Positions 29,707 through 40,742 of a DNA stretch of 61,834 nt are shown piece after piece. This stretch comes from Dankookia rubra (lineage in GTDB: Bacteria; Pseudomonadota; Alphaproteobacteria; Acetobacterales; Acetobacteraceae), in the NCBI RefSeq assembly GCF_004355005.1, contig NZ_SMSJ01000034.1, positions 1-61,834 of the forward strand, given 5' to 3'. Numbering within the stretch: position 1 is the first letter of the stretch; every line of letters starts with the position of its first letter. A program made the translations under genes and the position numbers. The notes beneath the pieces were generated by a model. The model saw only the letters and a list, made by a program, of their open reading frames with translations, had not been told where the DNA came from and did not search any database.

Positions 29707-31815
29707 TCAGGCATCCTCATTCCAGATGGCCAGCGCATCGAGCGCCTCCACGCCCGTTGCCGTGGCGCGCAACGGATTGACCTCCAGCGACGTAAGTGCC
29801 GGGCCGAGCGCCAGCGCCGCATCGCCAATGCGCGCCACCGCGTCCGCCGCCGCGCGCCGGTCGATACCTGGCGTGCCGCGATAGCCGTCGAGCAGCTTCG
29901 CGCCGCGCAGTTCGGCGAACATCTCCAGCACCTGATCCGGCGTAACCGGCAGCAGGCGAATGGCGGTATCGCGCAATGCCTCGACCCAGATGCCGCCGAG
30001 GCCGACGGCGATCGCGGGGCCCCAGAGCGGATCGCGCAGCACGCCGACGAAAAGCTCCACGGCGCTGCCAGATCGCATCGGCCCTACCAGCACGCCATCG
30101 ATCGCCGCCTCCGGCTTCGCGGCGCGGACGCTGGCCATGATGCGATCGCAGCCGGCAGCCACGGCCTCCTCGCCCTTGAGGTTCAGCAGCACGCCGCCGA
30201 TATCGGATTTATGGGCGATATCGGGGGAGGCGACCTTCAGCACCACCGGGCCGCCCAGCGCAAGCGCCGCCGTCACCGCCTCGGCTGCGCTGCGCGCCAG
30301 GCTCAGCGGCACCACCGGCACGCCGCGCGCGCCGAGGAAGCGGAGCGTCGCATGCTCGCTCGCCGGCCGTTCGGCTACCTGGTCGGGTGCGGCGGGCGGT
30401 CGCGGGACGCACTTCTCCTGCTGCTCGGCCCAGGCGAAGGCGCGGCCGATGGCTCCGAGCCCGTGCTGCACGCCGCTGCCGAGATAGGTGATGCCGGTCT
30501 CCTCGAGCAGTGCCCTGCCGGCCTCCGTCACCGGTCGAGACAGCACGCTGAGCATCACCGAAGGACATCCGGAGGCGCGGAAGCCCTCGCCAATTTGCCG
30601 CACGATGCCGCCGCGATAGCCGGCGATCTCCTCCGGCGTGTCGGGCACGTCCATGAAGCAGGCGACGAGGCCGATCGCGGGATCGGCGCCGAAGGCCGGC
30701 AGACTGCGGGCGAAGATCGAGGCGTCGAGCATTGCCCCGCCGGTGACGTCCAGCGGATTGTTCGGCGTGCCGAAGGCCGGCAGGACCTGGCGCAGCGCTG
30801 CCTGCGTCCCTGGCGCCAGCTGCGGCACTGCGACGCCGGCGAGTTCCGCCTGATCGGCAGCCATCTCGCAGACTCCACCGGAGATGGAAACCAAGCCGAG
30901 CCGACGGTCTTGCACATGGCCGAGCCGCGCCAGCAACGCCGCGGTGAAGACCAGATCCTCGATCGAGGCTACGCGGATGATGCCGAGCTGGCGGCAGACC
31001 GCATCGAAGACCCGGTCGTCGCCGACCAGCGACCCGGTATGCGCCTCGGCCGCGCGGGCTGCAGTTTCGCTGGCGCCGATCTTGATGGCGACGATGGGCT
31101 TGTCCGCCGCCAACGCCCGTCGCGCAGCGGCGGCGAGCAGCGTGGCGTCGTGCACGGTCTCGAGGAACAGTCCGATCACCCTGGTGGTCGGGTCGTCGAC
31201 CAGGAAGTCGACCACACGGGCGACGTTCACGTCCGCCTCGTTGCCGGTGGAGACCTGATAGGACAGGCCGATTCCTTGGCGCTGGGCGAAGGCGGCGATG
31301 AAGCCGGCCGTCGCGCCGCTCTGCGAGACGATGCCGATGGCGCCGCCCTGGATCACCGGCATGGGCGGCTGCGTGGTCCAGATCGGCACGCGGTCGGCAT
31401 AGTTGATGAAGCCGAGACAATTCGGCCCGAGCAGCGTGACCCCCTCGGCCCGCGCTGCGGCAACCAAGGCATCCTGCTTCGCCGCGCCCTCAGCGCCGAT
31501 TTCGGCGAAGCCCGAGGTCAGCACCACGGCATTGCGGATTCCGGCGGCATTCATGTCGGCAAGGGCCTCGGCGATGGCGCCTTCCGGCACCATCAGCAGC
31601 GCCGCATCCACCGGCTCCCCGATTGCGGCGCAAGCGGGCGCGGCTGGCAGGCCGTGCACGATGCCGCCCTTGCGGCTGACCGGATGCACCCGGCCGGTGA
31701 AGCCAATCCGCTCGAAATTGGCGAAGGCCGCAGTGGACCAGATGGACCGGTCGGTGGCGCCAACCAGTGCGACGGACCGCGCCCGGAACAGGCTGCCCAG
31801 CGTGGCGTCGCTCAT
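29707..31815 (-). CDS. ADP-forming acyl-CoA synthetase family protein, copy 2
   Basis: A 702-residue paralogue of the 23.4-kb gene: CoA-binding domain (SVALVGATDRSIWSTAAFAN), EAHTGSLVGDDRVFD with the conserved His, and a C-terminal ATP-grasp (VVLKVASPDIAHKSDIGGVL). It is the first gene of the minus-strand operon and ends one base before the thiolase-like start. Two different synthetases in one operon suggests two acids, or a substrate and its product, must be activated. Confidence 0.9.
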   Translation of the reverse strand: MSDATLGSLFRARSVALVGATDRSIWSTAAFANFERIGFTGRVHPVSRKGGIVHGLPAAPACAAIGEPVDAALLMVPEGAIAEALADMNAAGIRNAVVLTSGFAEIGAEGAAKQDALVAAARAEGVTLLGPNCLGFINYADRVPIWTTQPPMPVIQGGAIGIVSQSGATAGFIAAFAQRQGIGLSYQVSTGNEADVNVARVVDFLVDDPTTRVIGLFLETVHDATLLAAAARRALAADKPIVAIKIGASETAARAAEAHTGSLVGDDRVFDAVCRQLGIIRVASIEDLVFTAALLARLGHVQDRRLGLVSISGGVCEMAADQAELAGVAVPQLAPGTQAALRQVLPAFGTPNNPLDVTGGAMLDASIFARSLPAFGADPAIGLVACFMDVPDTPEEIAGYRGGIVRQIGEGFRASGCPSVMLSVLSRPVTEAGRALLEETGITYLGSGVQHGLGAIGRAFAWAEQQEKCVPRPPAAPDQVAERPASEHATLRFLGARGVPVVPLSLARSAAEAVTAALALGGPVVLKVASPDIAHKSDIGGVLLNLKGEEAVAAGCDRIMASVRAAKPEAAIDGVLVGPMRSGSAVELFVGVLRDPLWGPAIAVGLGGIWVEALRDTAIRLLPVTPDQVLEMFAELRGAKLLDGYRGTPGIDRRAAADAVARIGDAALALGPALTSLEVNPLRATATGVEALDALAIWNEDA

Positions 31816-31982
31816 GCCTCAGGTCCTGACAGCCGGGCGCACGACCTTCGCCCGGCCTTGGCGGCATTGGCACGCATGGACTTCCTCCGCTCAGGGGGGG
31901 CTGCTTCCAGGCGCCCACCTTCTCCTGCTCCAGCGAAGCGCGATCCCGGCGGATTGTCTATGCGTGCCGGATATCGCGGCGA

Positions 31983-33167
31983 TCAGCGAGCGCCGCGCAA
32001 TCGTTTGACCATCCGGCGCAACGGCCCTGTCATGCGCCAGGAGGTGGACTGTTCCAAGGCCAACACCTGCGCCTCCGCGGTGGCCGCACGCTGCATTGCG
32101 GCCGCCAGAGCATCCTCGCTTGGCCGCCGAGCGGCGCGAGGCGCCGCGGGCGGCCTTACCCGCGGCGGCAACGGCGCAGCCCCGGGTGGAAGCGGGTACT
32201 GGCTGGCGAGCAGCTCGGCCGCCTCCCGGTCCACCGGCCATCGCACCGAATCGGGTGCGACATCGCCCACCTTCCGGGCCAGGATGAAGACGTGGGTGTA
32301 GCAGGGAGCAAACGTCACGCCCGCGAAGGCGTCCCGCCGTTCCTCCGGGTGGATGTAGGCGCGATCGTGCAGGCCGGCCGCCAGTACCTCAAATCCCGTG
32401 TCGGGCCCGAACAGAACCCGCAGCCCGTTGTCGGAGAAGCGCCAGAAGTCGTTCGGCTCCTCGTGGATCGGCCAGGCTTGGTGGGTCATGTGGAAGGTCA
32501 GGCCCCCGGGCCGCAGGGCGCGGTTCACCGCAGCGGCAAAGAGCCAGGGGAAGGAGAGATGCTCCATCACCGCGATGGAGAACACTAGGTCGACCGATGC
32601 CTCGCCTACCAGCTCGTCCAGGTAATGGGCGTCCCCGGCGAGATCGACGTTGTCGGCGGCATGCACGTCGACGCCGATGTAGCGCGCCGCACCGGGGAAG
32701 AGCGTCCGCTTCGTGGTCGCGCCGGGGCTGACGTTGCGCGAACCAACCTCGCAGACCGTGAAATTCTTCGCGTTGGCCTCCTGCAGCATGACATTGAAAG
32801 CGGCATCCATCTCCGCGGCACCGAAGATGCCAGTCTGTGGCGGTGCAGCGGCAGCATTCGACCAGGGCGCGGAGGGAATTGGCCCTGCGGGCAGCACGAC
32901 CGGCAGGCGCACCGAATTGCCCGCGGCTCGCACCTCTAGGGTCAGGGGATCCGAGGGCCGCCAGGGGAGGTAGGCACGAAAACCCACAGCACCGGCCGGC
33001 TCGCCACGCGGGATGAACGCGTGGATGTCGCAGGCCTGCTCGCCGGCCGCGATTCGCACCGCCTCGATTCGGGCAGTGTCATCCTGCACCCAACCTTCGA
33101 GGTAGATGCCGCTGCTATCGCACCAGTATCGGTCAATACCGGTCCGTGCCGAACCCAGCTGGTCCAT
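31983..33167 (-). CDS. SAM methyltransferase with coiled-coil tail (glycan cluster)
   Basis: The 394-residue protein has an N-terminal beta-rich region of about 100 residues (YWCDSSGIYLEGWVQDD), then a class I methyltransferase domain (VCEVGSRNVSPGATTKRTLF; DLVFSIAVMEHLSFPWLF; FHMTHQAWPIHEEPNDFWRF). The C-terminus has an alanine-rich helical stretch and ends in STSWRMTGPLRRMVKRLRG. That tail is shared with two neighbours. Probably modifies a surface sugar; substrate unknown. Confidence 0.82.
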   Translation of the reverse strand: MDQLGSARTGIDRYWCDSSGIYLEGWVQDDTARIEAVRIAAGEQACDIHAFIPRGEPAGAVGFRAYLPWRPSDPLTLEVRAAGNSVRLPVVLPAGPIPSAPWSNAAAAPPQTGIFGAAEMDAAFNVMLQEANAKNFTVCEVGSRNVSPGATTKRTLFPGAARYIGVDVHAADNVDLAGDAHYLDELVGEASVDLVFSIAVMEHLSFPWLFAAAVNRALRPGGLTFHMTHQAWPIHEEPNDFWRFSDNGLRVLFGPDTGFEVLAAGLHDRAYIHPEERRDAFAGVTFAPCYTHVFILARKVGDVAPDSVRWPVDREAAELLASQYPLPPGAAPLPPRVRPPAAPRAARRPSEDALAAAMQRAATAEAQVLALEQSTSWRMTGPLRRMVKRLRGAR

Positions 33168-33194
33168 AGTTACGGAAAGTCTCCAGAATGTGCG

Positions 33195-34301
33195 TCAGCC
33201 AGCGAGGCCGCGCAGACGGGTGACGAGGCGACGAAGCGGCGCCGTCATGCGCCAGGTGGTCGAAGCCTCAATCGCTGCAAGCCTTGCAGCGGCAGCAGCC
33301 AGCCGCGTCTCGCATACAGCGACAGCAGCCAGTCGCGCTTCGCTTGCGGCGACAGCAGCCAGTCGCGCTTCATCTGCGGCAGCAGCAGCCGACGCCGCTT
33401 CGGCGGCCGCCGCACGTGAGAGCGCGGCGGACAACGTCTCCGCCGAAGCGCGCTCCGCCTGTCGCTGTGCCTCGGCGCGCTCCGACGCGATCAACCGTGC
33501 TGCGACCGCGCCTTCGCACCACTCGGCCGGGGTTCGCTCGGCAATCGTCTCAGGCAGGGCTTCAAGGCGCGGCTCCCGGCAGACGAAGATGGCCGTGATC
33601 GAGTCGCCATCCCTCTCCATGGCCTCGGCCGAAGTGACCGGGAATTCGAAGTCGGTCTCGCGGATGGTCACGCGATGCGGCGCCAGTGCCATCTCCTCCC
33701 GCTCGCGCTCCTTGGAGGCGTAGATGCCGCGCCCGCGGTGACCATGCAGCGTCACATCCGAGAAAAAGCGTCGCAGCTTCGCCTCCCAGGCCGACGGCGG
33801 GATATGATGCACGTGGTACTGGTTGCGCATGTCCGCCTCCATCGCCGCCGCCCATGTGATCGGCGGCACCGCGATGATGGCCATGCCATCCTCCACAATC
33901 ACGCGGGCAACCTCCGCCGCAAGCGCGTCGACACGGGCGATATGCTCGAAGACGTTCGAGCTGAAGACGAGGTCGATGCTGCGATTCGGCAGGGGCAGTG
34001 GCCGATTGAGGTCGGCTTCCTCATAGCTCACCGGCAGATCGGCATAGCGGCGCTGGGCATGGCGCACGGCTTCCGGGCTGAATTCGAGCGCGCGCACCGC
34101 CCTCGCCCCACCGCGCGCAAGGTAGGCGGCGCCATACCCCTCGCCGGCGCCGGCGTCGAGCACGCGGCGACCGACCGCGAAAGGCAAGGCAAAGTGGTAG
34201 ACTGCGAGATGCGCCCAATAAGGCCAGATGTTGGCGACTATCATCCGCTCGCCGTCGTTGCCGACATCGAGCTCGGCGGGTACGGTCGAAGCATCCATCA
34301 T
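33195..34301 (-). CDS. SAM methyltransferase with repetitive coiled-coil tail
   Basis: From the ATG at 34301 the protein is 368 residues. The methyltransferase domain shows RRVLDAGAGEGYGAAYLARG and DLVFSSNVFEHIARVDALAA. From about residue 255 on it is an alanine-rich coiled coil containing a 10-residue repeat (ARLAAVAASE type) encoded by 30-bp tandem DNA units. It ends STTWRMTAPLRRLVTRLRG, the tail motif of this cluster. Same operon orientation as its neighbours, 27 bp upstream of the previous entry's start. Confidence 0.83.
   Translation of the reverse strand: MMDASTVPAELDVGNDGERMIVANIWPYWAHLAVYHFALPFAVGRRVLDAGAGEGYGAAYLARGGARAVRALEFSPEAVRHAQRRYADLPVSYEEADLNRPLPLPNRSIDLVFSSNVFEHIARVDALAAEVARVIVEDGMAIIAVPPITWAAAMEADMRNQYHVHHIPPSAWEAKLRRFFSDVTLHGHRGRGIYASKEREREEMALAPHRVTIRETDFEFPVTSAEAMERDGDSITAIFVCREPRLEALPETIAERTPAEWCEGAVAARLIASERAEAQRQAERASAETLSAALSRAAAAEAASAAAAADEARLAAVAASEARLAAVAVCETRLAAAAARLAAIEASTTWRMTAPLRRLVTRLRGLAG
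33291..33410. repeat. Four 30-bp tandem units inside the methyltransferase tail
   Basis: Units begin at 33291, 33321, 33351 and 33381. The two middle units differ at only three or four positions (both start GACAGCAGCCAGTCGCGCTT); the outer two are more diverged. The period of 30 keeps the frame and adds ten residues of coiled coil per unit, so copy-number change would lengthen or shorten the tail without a frameshift. Confidence 0.8.
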
Positions 34302-34345
34302 TCGGGCTTTCCCCACCCTTCCTTTCCGTCCCGACGCGCTCCGCC

Positions 34346-35518
34346 TCAGCCCCGCGCGCGCTCGCCGAACACGGCGTCCGTGATCGCCTTGGCCTGGCGC
34401 GTCGGCGCATACCGCTCCTCGGCCGCGGCAACCGCTGCCTCCGCCATGCGCGCGTAATCGTCGAGGCGGTCAATCGCCCGCAGCAGCACCTCCTCCCAGC
34501 GGTAGGCAGGGGCGAGGTAGCCGGTCTCGCCCTCATTGATGGCGCGCTTCAGGGTGAACGATGGGGAGGCGACGCTGATCGTACCCGTGATCGCCGCTTC
34601 GAAGATCTTCAGCTCGGATTTACAATTGGTGAAAGTGTTGTCCTGCAACGGCACCAGGTTCAGCTCGACCTCGCCGATCAGGCGCTGCAGGTTGATGAAA
34701 TCCTGCAGCGGAAAGCGTTCGAGCCGATCGGCTAGGCCGGTCAGCCGGCCCTTGGGCTCGAGGAAACCGACGATCCGCAGCACCAGCCGGCGGTCGCGGT
34801 GCAGCAGCTCGGCCAACGTGTCGGCGATGATGGCGAAGTCGCGGTTGTGCGACGGCGTGCCGGAGAAGTACCCTAGATGGATGCGCTGGTCGCGGCGCCA
34901 GCCGGAGGCTCGCTTGCGTTCGACTATCCGGGCCGAGAGGTCGAGCTGCGCCCCGTTCAGAAAGTTCGGCACAACCCAGCTCGGCAGGCCACAGAAATCG
35001 GTGGCGCGGCGGGCGAGGTAATCGTTGGTGAGGATAACGCCGTCGCAGAGCCGCATCGTCTCGCCGATGCGGGCCATGACGCCGAACCAGAAATCGAGGT
35101 CGGTCTCCGTCGTGTTCTGGTCGAGCGTATCCATAACCATGTGAGTGAAGCGGGTATCGAAGATGAGGTCGTCGACATCAAACAGCACGCGGCGGCCGCG
35201 CGACCTGGCCGTAGCGATCAGCCGGCCGAAGGCCGGGGTATAGCGGGCCCGGCAGACGACGATCGTGTCTGCCCGGTCGATGATCCGGTCGGCCCATTCC
35301 AGTTCCTCGGCGCTGAACCAGGCGGCGCCGATGCCGGGTTCAGCGAGACCGAGGGATTCAATCATGTTGAAGCACCGATAACGAAAAGTGCTGGTATCCG
35401 GCCGCTCGTAGAAGTAGGCAACGCGCGGCGCCCCGCGCGACAAGGCAGCGAGGCGAGAAGCGAAGCTCTGCGCCCAGGGGTCGCTGTAGCGAACCGGGGC
35501 GGGGCCGTTCAGGAACAT
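34346..35518 (-). CDS. Glycosyltransferase (GT4-like, two-domain)
   Basis: The 390-residue protein opens with a GT-B-like N-terminal domain (VAYFYERPDTSTFRYRCFNM) and has a C-terminal nucleotide-sugar domain: IHLGYFSGTPSHNRDFAIIA, VLRIVGFLEPKG, and the acidic SELKIFEAAITGTISVASPS, which corresponds to the EX7E region of GT4 enzymes. It probably adds a sugar to a surface polysaccharide or lipid-linked glycan. Three bases separate its start from the stop of the upstream fusion gene. Confidence 0.85.
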   Translation of the reverse strand: MFLNGPAPVRYSDPWAQSFASRLAALSRGAPRVAYFYERPDTSTFRYRCFNMIESLGLAEPGIGAAWFSAEELEWADRIIDRADTIVVCRARYTPAFGRLIATARSRGRRVLFDVDDLIFDTRFTHMVMDTLDQNTTETDLDFWFGVMARIGETMRLCDGVILTNDYLARRATDFCGLPSWVVPNFLNGAQLDLSARIVERKRASGWRRDQRIHLGYFSGTPSHNRDFAIIADTLAELLHRDRRLVLRIVGFLEPKGRLTGLADRLERFPLQDFINLQRLIGEVELNLVPLQDNTFTNCKSELKIFEAAITGTISVASPSFTLKRAINEGETGYLAPAYRWEEVLLRAIDRLDDYARMAEAAVAAAEERYAPTRQAKAITDAVFGERARG

Positions 35519-35521
35519 GGC

Positions 35522-37795
35522 TCAGCCAGCGATGTGGTCGAGGACAGGCGCGAAAGCCGCCTCCCAGTCCCGACCGATCCGCGCCTCCCGGTAGTTCGCC
35601 TCGCGACGCGGCTCGTCCTGCGCCAGCGCCGCGGCGTCGCCGAGGGCCGCCACCAGCGCCTCGACCGAAGGCTCTGCGCAGAGAATGTTGCGGCAATAAT
35701 GGTCGAGCGAGACCTTCGGTCCGAAGCGGTTGGTCACCACCACCGCTCCGCTGGCCGCGAGGTCGAGCGGCGGGTAGCTGGGATGTGGTGTGAACATCAG
35801 CGACAGGCCGACATCAATGCTGCGGATCAGCGCGGCATAGCTGGCCCAGGGCAGGTTCTGCGACATCTCCGGTTGGATGCCGCCCGGCAGCAGGATGCGG
35901 GGGATGTCCTTGCCGACGAAATGGTAGGTCCAATCCTGAGCTGGCAACACGCCTTGCTCGATCGCTGCGGCTACCGCCTCCACCCCACGAAGGAAGAGGT
36001 TACGGTCGTTGTTGGGCCGGGCGTAGAAGAAAAAGCGGCGCTTGTCGCGGATCGGCTGAGCTTCCCGGTGATAGATGCCTTCGGGAAATGCCGGCTCGAA
36101 GGCGATGCTGTCGGCGGCCACGCCGCGTACGCCGTCGGCCACGAGGTAATCGCGCAGCGCCGCGGTATTGATGATGAAGCGTACCCGGGTGTCATCCATC
36201 ACCTCGCGGCAGCGCAGCTGCTCATCACCGGCGGGGTAGAACATCCGCTCATCCTCCTGCAGGAGGTAAAGGATGCGGTCCGGTCGTACCGCGCGCAGTG
36301 CCGCCCAGGTGCTCCACCAGGAAGTCGTGAGCAGCAGGTCCTCGGGGCCCATCGGCACGTTCCGGCCGTGACCGGAATGCAGGAATTCCACGTTGCCGTC
36401 GTAGCGGATGCCATGTGCGTTCAGCACAGTGCCAAAGTTGCGCGGCTCCGGCGGCTCGATTCGCGTCACCACGCGCAACGGCACGTCAAGCCGCCGGGCC
36501 AGCAGCGCCGCGAGCCCCACGGCCGTGCCAACTCCGCCGAACAGGTGGCCGGCATTGATGCTGTCAGTCACCAGCGTCAGGCGACGCGGTGCGTCCGTTT
36601 CCGGGAAGGTGGCTAGCGGCGCCGGCAGGCGGGCAGAGACATAGGCATGTGCATCGGATGCCACCGGGGTGCCGGAGGGCAGCAGTGCCTCCAGCAGCGG
36701 CACCGCGGGGGCTTGCAAGGCGCCGGGCGTCGGCGCGCCGCGGCCGAGAACCCGCTTCACCTGGGCGACGTAGCTCGGCTCCCGTCGCGCCAGCCCTACC
36801 GCGACGCGCATCGGCCGGGTGATACGCCAGGAGGTTGAATGGATCATCGCCTCCCGCAGTGCCCGGGCATGCTGCGCATCGGCCAGGGTCGCGTCGCGTT
36901 CGGCCCGCGCGGCGGCGCATTCGGCGGCCAAGCGGTCGCGCTCGGCGACCGCCTGCTGCGCCCTCGCCCGCGCCTCGTCCCGCTCAGCCACCGCGGCGTC
37001 GCGGTCGGCGAATGCGGTTTCCTCGGCGCCAGCCAGGCGAGCTTCCAAAGTCCGCACCAGGAAGCGGTCACGCACCGCTTCGCCGCGCGCGGCGAAGAAG
37101 CGGCGGATGGCGAAGGCTTCCTCGGGCTGGCTGCCAGTGGCAAACAGGGCGGCGACCGGTTCCGGCAGGTTGCGGCCCAGGCCCAGAACGCCAAGCCCAT
37201 GGCCGTGCAGGAATTCGAAATGAGGATGCGCCGCCTGCAATTCGCGCCAGATCCGCCAGACGCCATTCCTGCGATCCCGCAGGTTGGTGTCATGGAACAG
37301 GACGACGCCCCGGTCCGACACAGCCTCCCGCCACAGCTGGAAGGCGCCGGCGACGGCTTCGGAGTCCTGCGTGCCATCGATATGCAGCAGGTCGACCTCG
37401 CCCGCATCGAAATGCGTCCGTGCTTCTTCCGGCCGCATGCGCAGCAGGGTGGAGAAGGCACGGCCGCGGCCATCCTGCCGGACGGAGCCGATGCGGGTCA
37501 CCGTCTCCCGCGGCCGGCCGGGCAGTTCCGCTGCCCGCTCCACGGCGAAGCACCGGGCAGCCAGGCCGAGCCGTTCGACCGCTAGGCAGAAGGCCGCATA
37601 GGCGACGCCACTGGCCGGGCCGAGTTCGACAATGCTGCGAGGCCGCAGGGCCTTCACCAGCCAGAAAGCAAAAGGCACATGTTCGTGCCATGCGGTGGGG
37701 GCCTGCGGCTCCGGCGTCCAGTCGACCTCCGGGCCGATATCGATTCCGCCCAAAGCGAATTCGTGGCGGGTCCGGGCCGGGAGATTGATATCCAT
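35522..37795 (-). CDS. Methyltransferase-coiled coil-glycosyltransferase fusion
   Basis: From the ATG at 37795 it is 757 residues in three parts. Residues 1-220: a class I methyltransferase of the cephalosporin-hydroxylase/MT24 type (SIVELGPASGVAYAAFCLAV; VDLLHIDGTQDSEAVAGAF; VVLFHDTN). Residues about 240-330: a charged coiled coil rich in AERD repeats, ending in STSWRITRPMRVAVGLARRE. Residues about 390-757: a WsaF-like glycosyltransferase (DSINAGHLFGGVGTAVGLAA; KRRFFFYARPNNDRNLFLRG; PPLDLAASGAVVVTN). It heads the minus-strand glycan operon. Confidence 0.83.
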   Translation of the reverse strand: MDINLPARTRHEFALGGIDIGPEVDWTPEPQAPTAWHEHVPFAFWLVKALRPRSIVELGPASGVAYAAFCLAVERLGLAARCFAVERAAELPGRPRETVTRIGSVRQDGRGRAFSTLLRMRPEEARTHFDAGEVDLLHIDGTQDSEAVAGAFQLWREAVSDRGVVLFHDTNLRDRRNGVWRIWRELQAAHPHFEFLHGHGLGVLGLGRNLPEPVAALFATGSQPEEAFAIRRFFAARGEAVRDRFLVRTLEARLAGAEETAFADRDAAVAERDEARARAQQAVAERDRLAAECAAARAERDATLADAQHARALREAMIHSTSWRITRPMRVAVGLARREPSYVAQVKRVLGRGAPTPGALQAPAVPLLEALLPSGTPVASDAHAYVSARLPAPLATFPETDAPRRLTLVTDSINAGHLFGGVGTAVGLAALLARRLDVPLRVVTRIEPPEPRNFGTVLNAHGIRYDGNVEFLHSGHGRNVPMGPEDLLLTTSWWSTWAALRAVRPDRILYLLQEDERMFYPAGDEQLRCREVMDDTRVRFIINTAALRDYLVADGVRGVAADSIAFEPAFPEGIYHREAQPIRDKRRFFFYARPNNDRNLFLRGVEAVAAAIEQGVLPAQDWTYHFVGKDIPRILLPGGIQPEMSQNLPWASYAALIRSIDVGLSLMFTPHPSYPPLDLAASGAVVVTNRFGPKVSLDHYCRNILCAEPSVEALVAALGDAAALAQDEPRREANYREARIGRDWEAAFAPVLDHIAG

Positions 37796-38639
37796 CACGC
37801 TCTCTCCGCCTGCCGGTCCGTCATGCATGCCAAGCCATCGGCCTCGGCTCCGCTTCGGGACGACGCCAGCTTACGTAAGCTGGACAAGCATCCACACTTC
37901 GTTCCGCCATCGCCGAGATGTCCCGGGAACGGCCTCTTGAGGCCTTCATCGCTCTGCACAAAACCAGAATTCCGCGCAGTCCTGCTGCCGGATAATAGCC
38001 ACCGCACCAAATCCCCGCTTCTGCCCAACGTCTGGTTGGGTTCTCCGCTTGCGCCACAGGACAATCCTGCCATTCAACAGACCTCACAACACAGTGAGTG
38101 TTTTGCTGCGCCTGCGAAGCCACCCCATTATGTTCTGTACGCAAGGCGGGTTGCCCCTGTCCAGGCAGCTTCGACAGTCCTGAACTACACTCACGGCAGT
38201 ATTATATTTTTGGAACGGATCGAATACGTGCCTGGTCCGTACGTGTTCCCGGCTGGGAACCGACGAAACATGACACACGATGTCGTTCGTTCAGCCTCGA
38301 GCGCAATTATATAAGGTTTCTAGCGACGTTTCTGAACTATGCGAGACGGTCATGCCTCCGACCTTTTTCGGGCAGGACAAGGCGGTCCCGTAAGCTGCTC
38401 CTTTGCTCCACAAGGTTCGAAAAAGCGACTAGGTAAAGACCATCAGCGGAAAAGCAGGCCGTGGCGTTGCTGAGCCAAGGCCTCTCGGCTTGATGCGCCA
38501 CCACCCTTCGCGTCCATGTCGCGCCTCACCTGCATGGCCCGCGGGATGGCCGCTGCACGCGGTGGTGCGTTAGACTGCGGCTGTTCAAGCGGCGGGCGCC
38601 CATCCGCCGTCTCCCGCAACCCCGAACTCCGGGTTCCCG
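37796..38639. other. AT-rich gene-free interval with promoter-like and dyad elements
   Basis: No convincing gene on either strand. Two 60-base rows counted by hand (38161 and 38281) are 47% and 43% GC, far below the flanking genes. On the minus strand a perfect TATAAT -10 (38201-38206) points toward the glycan operon; no clear -35 was found. On the plus strand TATATAAG lies at 38311. A perfect dyad GTTCCC-GGCT-GGGAAC sits at 38245-38260. Likely a long regulatory leader, or the scar of a transferred segment. Confidence 0.5.
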
Positions 38640-40682
<2,043 letters not shown>

Positions 40683-40704
40683 GCTGCGGCATCCCCAAGT
40701 TCGT

Positions 40705-40724
40705 CCGCCCGTTTGGGTGGGCGG
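40705..40724. terminator. Hairpin after nadE
   Basis: CCGCCC and GGGCGG form a perfect 6-bp stem across an 8-base loop, 22 bp after the nadE stop. No T-run follows, and the Shine-Dalgarno of the next gene (GGGGAG) is only 6 bp beyond, so it may affect initiation of that gene instead. Confidence 0.35.
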
Positions 40725-40742
40725 CACATCGGGGAGATTACC

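Noticed and set aside
29530-32301. A 923-codon plus-strand frame opposite the second synthetase
   Set aside because: Same reasoning: the minus-strand synthetase has all family motifs, and this frame has none.
33291-33410. Possible CRISPR array (30-bp periodic repeats)
   Set aside because: Units are contiguous with no spacers, diverge from each other, lie in a coding frame, and no cas genes are nearby.
38245-38260. GTTCCC-GGCT-GGGAAC as a third copy of the carA operator
   Set aside because: The arms are in the opposite orientation (GTTCCC outside, not TGGGAA) and the spacer is 4, so it is a different dyad.
37679-38314. A 211-codon plus-strand frame covering the AT-rich interval
   Set aside because: No ribosome-binding site, no domain, and its first third is antisense to the methyltransferase start; composition does not look coding.
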